Shown piece by piece: positions 55,593 through 64,000 of a stretch of 64,000 bases of DNA. The translations under genes and the position numbers were made by a program. The notes below the pieces were generated by a model that saw only the letters and a list, made by a program, of their open reading frames with translations, did no database searches and was not told where the DNA came from. The first letter of the stretch is position 1. The number at the start of each line of letters is the position of its first letter. This DNA comes from Bettongia penicillata ogilbyi (taxonomy: Eukaryota > Chordata > Mammalia > Diprotodontia > Potoroidae), in NCBI GenBank assembly GCA_023548195.1, contig JAJHZJ010000061.1, positions 4,918,297 to 4,982,296 of the forward strand, in the 5' to 3' direction.

Positions 55593-55758
55593 GGTCCATG
55601 AATTTTCAAAAATGTACGTATTTTGATAACTGCATTCAATATAATTGGTTTCCTTTATAATCTCATGTATCTTAATTTATGCACTGAGAAGGGGTCCAGA
55701 GGCTTCACCACACTATCAAAGGGGGTTCAAGGCACAAGGAAGGTTAAGATCCCCTGAA
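55593..55758 (+). mobile_element. hAT-like DNA transposon remnant inserted in L2
   Basis: 'tataattggtttcctttata', 'gagaaggggtccagaggctt' and the inverted end 'ggttaagatcccctg'. 'gacaag' at 55587-55592 and 55760-55765 looks like the retained part of a target duplication. The 5' inverted end is lost. Confidence 0.72.
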
Positions 55759-55885
55759 TGACAAGTTTGGCAGTGAATGAAAGGGGACAAACAGCATTAT
55801 AGCTTAGCAGATGATAGAAAAGGGGGTTGCTTGGGATTTAGTTTTTCCCCTGAGGTGGGGGAAGGGGACAGGTCTGGTGGGGGGA

Positions 55886-55886
55886 T

Positions 55887-55979
<93 letters not shown>

Positions 55980-55989
55980 GAGAGAGAGG
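55886..55989. repeat. (GA)n microsatellite
   Basis: About 100 bases of GA with one AAAG interruption. It accounts for the Arg/Glu and Ser/Leu repeat frames of 63-94 codons on both strands. Confidence 0.97.
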
Positions 55990-56134
55990 AGCCACTTATT
56001 TGAAAAAGAGATTGTAGATGAGAAAGGGACAGAGATGAAGAGAGAGAGGGGATTCTCATGAGGATGGTGATAATCAATTGAACAGGATTCCAGAAAATAT
56101 GAGAAGAGATAGGGTAAAGGGAGCAGAGTAAGGA

Positions 56135-56240
56135 GAAAAAAGGATTTAGAGCTGAAAGGGACCTTTGAGTCCTTTCATTTTAGAAATTAAGAAGTCGAGG
56201 CTCAGAGAGGTTAGGCGACTTGCCCAAGCTTGGGGCCATT
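56135..56240 (-). mobile_element. MIR3-like SINE, antisense, inserted in L2
   Basis: 'aaaggatttagagctgaaag' and 'ctcagagaggttaggcgact' mark the antisense start and CORE. The head side is lost. Confidence 0.68.
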
Positions 56241-56579
56241 TCTATTAAAATCTCTGGTTCACTTTGACACAGAAGAAAGTCAACTTATTCTCTGAAATAC
56301 GAGAAAAGGACAGCATGGAAGGAGACATACTTGGAAGTGTGGCAGAAATGGAATAGCAGAGCTCATGAAAAATGGCCTCAGTTTTCTTAAGAAGCAAGGT
56401 CATCTTCTAAGAAATGGAGGACATGAGGTTGAGTTGGAAGATTTAAGGAAAAGGTATAAAGTCATGAAATAGCTCCTGTAGGAGATGAGATGAGAAGTCA
56501 AACAAAGGTAATCAAAAGGATTTCTTTGTAGTACTGAAAACTTAGTTGAGGTACGTGGTATAAATATGCAATGGACCCA

Positions 56580-57310
56580 GTCAGCACCATTTTGCTCCTC
56601 AGACTCTGGGAATTTTTACTTGATGTTACTCATGCCTTGAATGTTTTCCTTCCTATTTATACCTCCTGGCCTCCTTGGTTTTCTTCAAGTCCCAACTAAA
56701 ATTCCATCTCTTATGAGGAGCCTTTCCTGATCCCTTTTAATACTAGGGCCTTCCCTCTGTGTATCAAAAGTACCCCAGCACCTGCTCTACAGGTTCTTAG
56801 ACCTGCTTTTCTAAAAGGAAATCAACTTTTGAGGGGTCAACAATCACTTTAATCAAGCACATATATCATTCATTTAGTTCAGGGGGAAAAAGTTAGCACC
56901 CTGAACTTCAGAGAAAACACAAACAGAAATTACAAGCAGAAATCACAAACAGAAAGACCAACAGAGAGGGCTTCCAACTGTCTCACCACTTTTCAGAGAT
57001 GGAGGACACAACCCTCATGACCCAGTACCTCATTAGAAATTGACAAAAGGTATCTGAAGCCTATTAATGGGCAAGGAAGATCTTTAACTCTTCTCCCCCC
57101 CCATTAACATTACACTGTTAATTATTTCCAATTTATCCTGTATATAGTTTGTTTGTACATAGCTGTTGACATATCTCTCACATTAAACTGTGAGCTCCTT
57201 GAGGGCTTTTAACTCTCTTTTTATACCTAGCACTTAGCACTTAGCACTTAGCACAGTGACAGCAGTCATACAGTAGACACTTAATGCCAGTTGACTGATT
57301 GATTCTGTTC
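56580..57310 (+). mobile_element. L2 ORF2 end and 3' UTR, sense, split by an LTR
   Basis: Before the LTR: 'ttcaagtcccaactaaaatt' and 'gagcctttcctgatcccttt'. After it: 'atttatcctgtatatagttt', 'aactgtgagctccttgaggg' and a triple 'cttagcacttagcactta'. The L2 reading 'ccctctg|ttaattatttcc' is restored when the LTR is left out. Confidence 0.83.
56760..57114 (-). mobile_element. Solo LTR, same family as 9022-9580, antisense and shortened
   Basis: The reverse complement matches the first LTR at both ends. Shared blocks include 'tcaatcaagcacatatatca'-type sequence, 'ccctgaacttcagagaaaac' and 'gaccaacagagaggg' on the plus strand. 'ggaagatctttaactct' marks the other end. It is 355 bases against 559, with the middle missing or diverged. 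No internal retroviral genes adjoin it. The target-site flanks are ambiguous ('ctctg' before, 'cactg' or 'ctg' after). Confidence 0.82.
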
Positions 57311-57414
57311 CTACATACCCATTATGATATATTTTATGCCACTTGCAAGTCATCATTCACAGAGAACTCAGAGGTCATCTAATTTAAATATAACTGGGAA
57401 TACCTCTAATAAGA

Positions 57415-57615
57415 AAAATCTGTGTTTATATAGTACATTAAAATTTTTAAAGTGCTTTCCTCATAGCAGACCATGAAGAAAATGACACATGCATGGTTAT
57501 GCCCATTTTTCAGATGAAGCTCTGAGGCTCAAGGGGACCAGGTCACTTGCTCAGAAACATATCTAATAAATGTTGGAGCTGAAACTTGAAGTCATGTCTT
57601 CAGTCTCTTAGATGC
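57415..57615 (-). mobile_element. MIR SINE, antisense
   Basis: 'gtgtttatatagtacattaa', 'ttttcagatgaagctctgag' and a head near 57600, in antisense order. Confidence 0.72.
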
Positions 57616-57624
57616 AATATTACA

Positions 57625-58482
57625 ACAATCCTGAAAACCTTTCATCATAGGGAACTCATTAGCTAATAAAGCAGCCCATTCCTATTTTGAACATTTTAAA
57701 TTGTTAATAAATAACATGCCAGGCACTGGTACAAAGTAAAGGTAAAAAAACAATCCCAGTTCTCAAGGAATCTAACGGAGAAGGGGGGGAACATGGAAAC
57801 AACTAAACACAAACAAGTCATGTACAGGTTAAATTGGAGGTAATCAACATGGGGAAAGCACTCTAATTAAAGAAGAAAGGGAAAGGCTTCCTGTAAAAGG
57901 TGGGATTTTAGCTAGGACTTGAAGGAAGCCAGGAAGCAGAGATGAGGAGGGAGAGTGTTTCAGTCATGGGGGACAGCCAGAAAAAATGCCAAGAGTCAGG
58001 AGATGGAGTATTTTGTTCAAGGAACAGCAGAGGAGACCAGCGTCACTGGATTGCGGAGTACATGCTGTGAGTTGAGGGTGTAAGACGTAAAAAGTATGGA
58101 GACACAGAGGAGCAAGTTATGAAGAGCTTTTAATGCCAAAGAAGAGGACTTTGTAGACCGGTGTTCTCTGTATCAAGCTGTTCTATGCCTGTCTGATACT
58201 TGTGGCTGATGTTTCTACTTCTCCCCTGGCAGACTGGAATCAAATAGATAAAATCTCATTCTTCTTCCCTGATATGACTCTTCCTCAACTTGAAGGTATC
58301 ATGTTCCTAAGTTCTCTTCTTTCCAGATTAACATCCCCCATTCCTTCCACTAGTCCTCATATAGCATAATTTCGAATTTCCTCACCATTTTCATTCCCTT
58401 CTTTTCAACACTCTTCTGCTCCAGTGTTCTTACTAAAATGTGGTGTATAGTGCTAAACAGAATACTTCAAATATTCGACCAG
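57625..58482 (-). mobile_element. L3/CR1 LINE ORF2, antisense, split by L2
   Basis: The first part is 57625-57704 ('aataaagcagcccattccta'). The second is about 58170-58482 ('cagattaacatcccccattc', 'cctcatatagcataatttcg', 'actaaaatgtggtgtatagt'). The order is colinear with antisense CR1-type ORF2. Confidence 0.75.
57705..58168 (-). mobile_element. L2 3' end and ORF2 end, antisense, inserted in L3
   Basis: 'catgccaggcactggtacaa', 'gggaaaggcttcctgtaaaa', 'gggagagtgtttcagtcatg' and 'agaggactttgtagaccg' are among the clearest antisense L2 blocks in the window. Confidence 0.85.
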
Positions 58483-58486
58483 TAAT

Positions 58487-58757
58487 AATAAATAGCTAAT
58501 ATTTATGTAGAATACTTTTAAGGTTTGCAAGGTACTTTAAATATACCATCTCATTTGATTTATGCAATAGCCTTGGAAGGTAGATGCTATTATTATCACC
58601 CCAATTTTACAAGTGAGGAAACTGAGGCAGATAGTGGTTAAGTCACCTGCCCAGGGTCACATAGCTAATAAATATCTGAGGCTGGATTTTTAACTCAGTT
58701 CAGCCTGACTCTAAGTCCAGTGCTTTCACCCATTAAGCCCACTTAGTTGCCTCCAAA
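58487..58757 (-). mobile_element. MIR-type SINE, antisense, full length
   Basis: 'ccatctcatttgatttatgc', 'gtgaggaaactgaggcagat', 'agggtcacatagctaataaa', with the head at about 58750. Confidence 0.85.
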
Positions 58758-58759
58758 TA

Positions 58760-60530
58760 CCAACCCCCCTCCAAAAAAAATTTCCCCAAACCCCTGAGTG
58801 CTGGCTAATTCTAATGACCAGTCTTATTTCTAAAGGAAAGACAAGAAAATGAACCTCCTTTACTTCACTGGAGATATGGAGAACTATGGCTGTAAAATAC
58901 TACATATTCTGTCAGATGCAGCTCACCTATTGGCTAGTTTAGCTCACCTACCTCTCTTTCTTTTTTTATATAAGGGATAGCTCACTGGTTAAGTTGGGGG
59001 AAGGGATATGTTCAGAAAGAAAGGTGATCTATAAACAAATAGTAATAGTGAAAATTTTTAAAAGAAGGGAAATGCTCAAAACTATGTTATTTGGTACTGA
59101 AATGATGCTCCTCTGTTGACCTGATGAAAATTATATTCCATTCTTCTTGACACATGATCTACCTGGGGACAGAATGACGATAAGTGTTCATGATGGTAAT
59201 GGTGTCATTAATCACCTGGGTGCACATTTATTTTAATGTCTTTTTAAAACAGACTGAGACTCCCAGACACTCAAGCTGTATCCTTTTACAAGATGTGAAT
59301 GACCTCATGTCATAACCTCTAAAATCCTTCCTAGGAAACAAGGTTTTAAGTTGGTCCACAAGAATTTCTTTCATAACAGTTCATCTTTGAACCCCATCAA
59401 TAAGCTCCCTTCACTAACCGTCGATATGATATCCCTCCTATCAAATGAAATCAGTGTCTGATGCTTATGAAAGAGACGGAACTGCATAAATGAGTTGTTT
59501 TATAAGGCATTAATCCAAAGAGTCAATAATAAGGATAATGAAGTTTATCTTGACAACTCAATCAGTCCATGCTTAAGTAAAACAGCTGGACAATGCTGTC
59601 CTTGTTAGGAAACTGCAGGTGCTTCTAAAGGAGAAAGATCTTAGGAGAAAGTGTCCTAGCACCACATGGTGAGAATGTGAGGAGAAGGAAACAAGGTTCA
59701 GTTAGCTGGTAAGCCAGGTGCTTGGTAAAGTTCAAGAAAAGCATGGAAATTTGAAATCAAAAGCAGGTGCCTGATTAAGGTTGGGTTTTTTATGGTTTTA
59801 TTGGAAATAACAAGGGATCTGAGAGTGTGGAGCTCAAGGAATAAATTAATTATTTCCACAGAGTTCTATTTTGGACATAAGTGCCAAAGAGCTGTGGAGA
59901 TAAAACTGCTGCAAGAAGGCCCTGGGTCCAAGTTAACAACAAAGAAATCCAATTGGCTGAGAATAGGCAAACCTAGCATCATCATCAAAAATTTATTAAG
60001 TTCATTCCTGTACATGTTGCAGTATTCTCCAGTGTTCTGCTGGCAGTTCTCGGCTAGCCAGAATTGGCTAGTTATCGTTTATTTTCAGGAAGTGACATCT
60101 GCAAGCATTTTAAAGTTTATTTTCCCCCCTCCACTTGGAGCTGTTTTGGACTGTTCTGGGACGCTGTGTATCATAAAAACAGTTGTATGACCCAATTAAA
60201 AAACTTAGTAAAAGTAACAACATTAATAAAACACCTGCTTAAAATAAAACTGTAGCAAAGAAATTCAGGGAAAGAACATGAAGAATTTATGTGCAGAATT
60301 GCTTGGGGTCCTGGTGGAAAAAAAAACAACAGACTTTGAAAAATAGACTATAGCACAATTTTTCAAATGACCTATCCTAAAGATGTGATTATTCTGAAGA
60401 CCTATGGTAATATAGAGATGACACTCAGTTCTTGAATACTTCTTGAATACTGGTAACAGACTGTTCATCTGCAAAATTGTCACAAGCGATTTTGGCACAG
60501 AGGCAAATACTCTAAACAATCTGAAGGTAC
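58760..60530. other. Repeat-free region of 1.8 kb
   Basis: No transposon was recognised. A 132-codon plus-strand frame (59792-60190) and an 84-codon minus-strand frame show no known domain. 'ctagcca' and 'tggctag' form a short hairpin at 60053-60070. TAAT-rich stretches occur near 59500. Could be conserved regulatory DNA, unproven. Confidence 0.35.
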
Positions 60531-60531
60531 A

Positions 60532-60652
60532 CGTGTGTGTGTGCCTGTGTGTGTGTGTGTGTGCGTGCGTGCCTGTGTGTGTGTGCCTGTGTGTGTGCGT
60601 GCCTGTGTGTATGTGTGTGTGTGTGCACCTGTGTGTGTGTGCCTGTGTGTGC
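60532..60652. repeat. Compound GT/GC minisatellite-like tract
   Basis: (GT)n blocks are separated at intervals by 'gcct', 'gcgtgc' and 'gcacct', giving a loose higher-order unit of roughly 12-16 bases. Cys/Val and His/Thr frames on both strands derive from it. Confidence 0.93.
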
Positions 60653-60697
60653 TGGTGGGGATATGAGAGTGGGAATCAAATACCATCTCAGTGAAAG

Positions 60698-60885
60698 GCA
60701 GCACAGTGTAGCAGACAAGTATAGTAGCAGAGTGCAGTAGACGAGGCACTGAACCTGGAGTCACAAAGATTTGGGTTCAAATGCTGACTTAGATGCTTAC
60801 TAGCCATATGATCCTGGCCAAATCACTTAAACTTTTTGGGTCTCAGTTTCCTGATCTATAAAATGAGGGGTTTGGACACTCTGGA
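60698..60885 (+). mobile_element. MIR3-like SINE, sense
   Basis: 'ggcactgaacctggagtcac', 'gatcctggccaaatcactta' and 'aaatgaggggtttggacact' give head, CORE and tail. A short duplicated head segment, 'gcagacaag/gcagtagacg', precedes. Confidence 0.78.
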
Positions 60886-60889
60886 CACA

Positions 60890-61830
60890 TGATTTTTAAA
60901 CAGTCATTCATGACCAAGTTTCATTCCTCTTAAAGAACCAATTTAAATAAGATTGAATTATTATATGTGTGAGAAAAGAGAAAATCTCAACTGAAGAGAT
61001 GTCTTCTTTTCATAATAAATACTGCAAAAGACAACTATTACTCAATGGTAGTTCTTTTGAGATATACTATCAAACCTTCTCCTTCTCCCTTCTAATGCCA
61101 ATGGAGATCATTTTTGTTCCAAAAATATTCTATTCTGGACTTTCCAAGTAGTCTATATTGTATCTCCCCAGGTGATGGCTATACTTTTGTTGTCATCTCT
61201 GGAAGAAAAACTCAGATTCTGACAAGCCTTTTGTCCAAATAGTCTACTTAGATCAGGTCCAGCGTTATACTTGACCCTTATTCTGTGGCATTGGACATGC
61301 TTCCAAACAAAAATCTTGTTGCCCTTTTAGCATCACCCATTATCAATTGACCTCTGCCCCTTAACTGTTTGACATTTCCCCTATCCCACTTCATTTTCCA
61401 CCACTGACTTTAATCATCAAAGATTGTTAAATACTCCAAATGTTGACATTTTATTGAAGAACCTTTCATATTCATTGCCCCTAAATTCAAAGCCAAGATA
61501 GAGCGAAAATAGCTATTAGTATAGCTTTAGGTTTCTCAAACACAAAATATAGAAAGAATAACGATGAAGGCAAGAACAATGACAATAATAATATCACCCC
61601 TTATCCATCAAAATTATCTGATAAATGATTTAATGTTTTTCCCTTTTTCCTTAAAATTGATAGGAACTCAAGAGATAATTTCTGTGCTCAGCCACAATAA
61701 AAACTGAATCCAAAGTGCCGGTGATATTAATTTCCCTAATCACTTTAACTTTTTATATTCTTTTAGTTTTGTTTTTTATTTTAAATTTTAATTATCTGTA
61801 AGCTACCTTGAGTTCTTTTGGAAGTATAGT
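60890..61830. other. Unique AT-rich sequence, nothing recognised
   Basis: No repeat or gene signal was seen. Confidence 0.35.
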
Positions 61831-61834
61831 ATGA

Positions 61835-62015
61835 ATTATATGTGTGTAAATGTACATATTCATATATATATTTCTTCATGTTGTGTAAATATATGTATTG
61901 AATGCATACATGTATATATGTATACACATATAAATATCTGAATTGTAATATGTAATGTGTGAAATATATACAATGTGTACATAAGTATTTAAATACACAT
62001 CTGTATGCATGTATA
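61835..62015. repeat. AT-rich TATG/TACA low-complexity region
   Basis: Degenerate TATATG, TACATA and TGTA units over about 180 bases. Confidence 0.8.
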
Positions 62016-62021
62016 CAAGTA

Positions 62022-62236
62022 TAAGACTGGCCTTGGGGTTAAGAAAACCTGGATTCATGTCCTACCTCTGATGTGCACTGGCTGTGTCACTGCATAAATC
62101 ACTTAACCTCTCGGTGATCTGAGAGCCTAAGACTCTCCATTACAGACAAGTTTCCTGTATGTTCAATAGGCCTCAATGGAGGGAATCTCTACTGTCAGAA
62201 GTTCTCTAAGCTGATGAAATAGCAGATCAGAATCAA
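62022..62236 (+). mobile_element. SINE with 'gatgaaat' tail, sense, copy 1 of a pair
   Basis: 'ctggccttggggttaagaaa', 'cacttaacctctcggtgatc', 'gagggaatctctactgtcag' and 'aagctgatgaaatagcagat'. Confidence 0.68.
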
Positions 62237-62424
62237 AAGGTATTTCTTGTCATTCACAGATTAAGGTCATGATCAAGGCACAAAAGTGTTCCTAACCATA
62301 CCCGTGTAGCATTTCTTGACTATTGTGAAGTCCACTGCCCACCACACGCAGTTTGTCAATGACTAACTTTAAAGGTGATCCATAAGCCTGTTTGTTCCTT
62401 TGTTTTTGGTACAGCACCTGTGTG

Positions 62425-62640
62425 GATAGTAGCAGAGACAAGAAAGGTAGATTTGAGTCCCACCTATGACACATGCTGACTTTGAGACTTAGACCAAGGC
62501 ACTTGGTGCTCTAGGCACATCTCTAAGGCTACAAGTTGCAGAGAAGATGCCCACCTGCATTGGTAGAGGGAGTTTCCTCATCTGAGAATTTCCTATACTA
62601 ATGAAAGCACATGTGAAGTCCTGTCCTCCAGCTATGTGTT
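62425..62640 (+). mobile_element. SINE with 'aatgaaagcac' tail, sense, copy 2 of a pair
   Basis: 'tttgagtcccacctatgaca', 'acaagttgcagagaagatgc', 'ctgcattggtagagggagtt' and 'actaatgaaagcacatgtga'. Its middle is better preserved than in the other copies. Confidence 0.7.
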
Positions 62641-62877
62641 TGTATGTCCCTCCTTCCTGTTCAAAGATATGGTGTCCATATTTTTTGATGACTAATGCTG
62701 AATACTGTAGGATCAGAAGGTATGCACATACACATATACATATATGTACAGTAGGACCTTTTCATCTTGTGTGTAACATGTGTCAGTATGGCCAGCTGCT
62801 CTAGTTTGTCTAACAGCCCTCATTTCTCTTTCCCTTAAAGCCAAAGAAAAATTGTCAAGACAGGATCAGAGAGAGCA

Positions 62878-63050
62878 TTCATGGAATTCTAGAATACCAG
62901 AGTGAGAAGAGACCTTAGGAGTTCTCTAGTCTAACCCCCTCATTTGACAGAAAAAGAATCTGAGACCCCAAAAGAGTTCCAAGATCATCTAACCAGTCCA
63001 CAGCATTGGCAATCAGCAGTGATAAACCTTTTATCACATCTTCCACTTTG
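62878..63050 (-). mobile_element. MIR3-like SINE, antisense
   Basis: 'catggaattctagaatacca', 'agtctaaccccctcatttga' and 'aatctgagaccccaaaagag' in antisense order. Confidence 0.75.
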
Positions 63051-63149
63051 TGTTCTCCATAGTCCCTAGAGTGTCACTTTGCCCAAAGTATATCAATCAA
63101 TGTTAGCTGGCCTACATATACAAGAAAAAAAGGAAAGCAAGAAAAACTT

Positions 63150-63300
63150 AAGGTGTAATAGAGCCCTGAATTTGAACTCAGAGGATTAGGGTTCAAGTCC
63201 TGCCTCAGTGTGACCTTAGGCTAGCTGCCTGAGGTCTATAAAATATCTGTAAAATGCCAGGACAAGGTTAGATGATTGTACCTCTGATATCCTATAATAC
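63150..63300 (+). mobile_element. MIR3-like SINE, sense, decayed
   Basis: 'ggattagggttcaagtcctg', 'gtgaccttaggctagctgcc' and 'acaaggttagatgattgtac'. Confidence 0.62.
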
Positions 63301-63349
63301 TAATTGGCAACAAATTCAAACAGTTACCTCATTTCTGGATTTAAATTAG

Positions 63350-64000
63350 TTATTTCAGGAGACCAAAGATGATCTTACTTAAAAGAAACAAAGTAGGCAA
63401 AAAGAGAGGAATGGTAGAATAATACTGTATATTAAGGTAGACTCCTGTAAGGAAATACTGGAGGTGGGGGAGGGGGCAAGGAGCATGGCAGATGGCATTT
63501 GAGTGAAGAACTTATAAGGAAGAAATAGAAGCAATACTGTTATCATAGTATATACACCAGACTAGCTGGACAGAAAGAGAAAACCGATGAGTCCAGGAAA
63601 CATATCATAAGCTTGGCACAGAGACATGAGAGTCGTAGTGATGGAGGAATTTCAATTAATTAGAATCTGCTGCAGTTCTTTCTGCCAAATGCATACTAGT
63701 TAACAATTTCTTATCTTACTGTAATAACGATTTCATCTTTCGAAGGAGAGGAGAACCAACAAGGGAAAATTCTACTTTGGACCCAATTCTAACTGCCAAG
63801 GGCAAACGGGGGCTGGGTTGGACACGGTGGGAAGCCTTGGGGAGAAGTGACCACTCCAATCTAGAATTTGTTGCAGAGGAGAGGGAAAGCTAAACATTGC
63901 ATGGACTAATTTTTGAAAAGCAGATTTCAAAGGGCTTAAAGAAAGGATAGGCAGGATCCTTGGATTGTAACTCTATAGAGGAAGCACCCTAGAAAGGATG
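63350..64000 (+). mobile_element. L3/CR1 LINE, endonuclease-to-RT region, sense, runs off the window
   Basis: It contains 'ctgcagttctttctgccaaa', 'cttatcttactgtaataacg', 'gaaggagaggagaaccaaca' and 'ctttggacccaattctaact' (encoding L-D-P-I-L-T, near the end of the CR1 endonuclease domain). It closes with 'ataggcaggatccttgg' before the window ends. Stops and indels show that it is inactive. Confidence 0.72.

Larger units (their letters stand above)
53895..56550 (-). mobile_element. L2 LINE, antisense, multiply interrupted
   Basis: The 3' end is near 53895 ('ctgttagtttctagagatag'). Antisense ORF2 continues: 'aggcaatggggagccatcag' (54411), 'ggtcacagaagccaaggaca' (55351), 'gggtgaccttggaatagaat' (55460), 'ctcatgaaaaatggcctcag' (56363). 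The RTE-tailed SINE (55022), hAT-like element (55593), (GA)n (55886) and MIR3 piece (56135) interrupt it. Net L2 is about 2 kb. The 106-codon minus-strand frame at 54400-54720 is a surviving piece of the L2 strand, not a host gene. Confidence 0.75.

Noticed and set aside
55777..56077. Arg/Glu and Ser/Leu repeat proteins on both strands
   Set aside because: They are translations of the (GA)n tract.
9022..57114. The two LTRs as the ends of one 48-kb provirus
   Set aside because: They are in opposite orientation, each has its own L2 target site, and no gag/pol/env sequence lies between them.
59792..60190. 132-codon plus-strand frame
   Set aside because: No motif, and overlapping frames on both strands are similarly open. 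Length is within chance expectation.
1..64000. CRISPR arrays, operons, bacterial promoters or phage modules
   Set aside because: The sequence is vertebrate, repeat-dense non-coding DNA. The direct repeats seen are transposon flanks or microsatellites.

Overview
The window reads as non-coding (intergenic or deep intronic) DNA from a mammal, most likely a marsupial. It is AT-rich and CpG-poor, and it contains no gene that I can support. Nearly every open reading frame of 60 codons or more is what chance would give, or lies in a simple repeat or on a strand of a transposon. No Alu, B1 or recognisable eutherian L1 was seen. The dominant repeats are ancient L2 and L3/CR1 LINEs, MIR-type CORE-SINEs, and about fifteen copies of a SINE whose 3' tail resembles the end of an RTE/BovB-type LINE. 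That tail family, and a second SINE with a (CA)n tail, are repeats I associate with marsupials. Family names come from remembered consensus features, not from a search. The species cannot be told.

Layout. 0-7 kb: scattered MIR pieces, an RTE-tailed SINE with target-site duplication, an L2 3' end and a (CA)n tract. 7.3-10.35 kb: one antisense L2 copy split by a mariner-like hairpin, two MIR-type SINEs, an RTE-tailed SINE and a solo LTR. 10.6-16.9 kb: MIR and L2 fragments plus a short unique GC-richer block with splice-like borders at 14.2-14.3 kb. 16.9-18 kb: another interrupted antisense L2. 19-24 kb: a hAT-like remnant and nested SINEs. 24-28 kb: mostly unique sequence. 28-33 kb: SINEs and L2. 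33.56-34.14 kb: antisense remnant of an RTE reverse transcriptase. 34.6-43.4 kb: SINEs, hAT-like copies, L3, microsatellites and an unassigned A-tailed repeat. 44.36-44.64 kb: a decayed 7SL (SRP) RNA pseudogene. 47.8-58.5 kb: large nested L2/L3 blocks, with a second solo LTR of the same family as the first but in the opposite orientation. 58.8-60.5 kb: unique sequence. The end of the window enters an L3/CR1 LINE in sense orientation.

No genes act together here. The coherent biology is transposon history: L3/CR1 copies are the hosts, L2 inserted into them, and MIR, RTE-SINE, hAT-like, mariner-like and LTR elements came later. The best individual observations are the nested L2 blocks, the paired solo LTRs, the 7SL pseudogene and the RTE reverse-transcriptase remnant lying beside SINEs with an RTE-like tail. 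I found no credible new protein-coding, CRISPR, operon-like or defence system.
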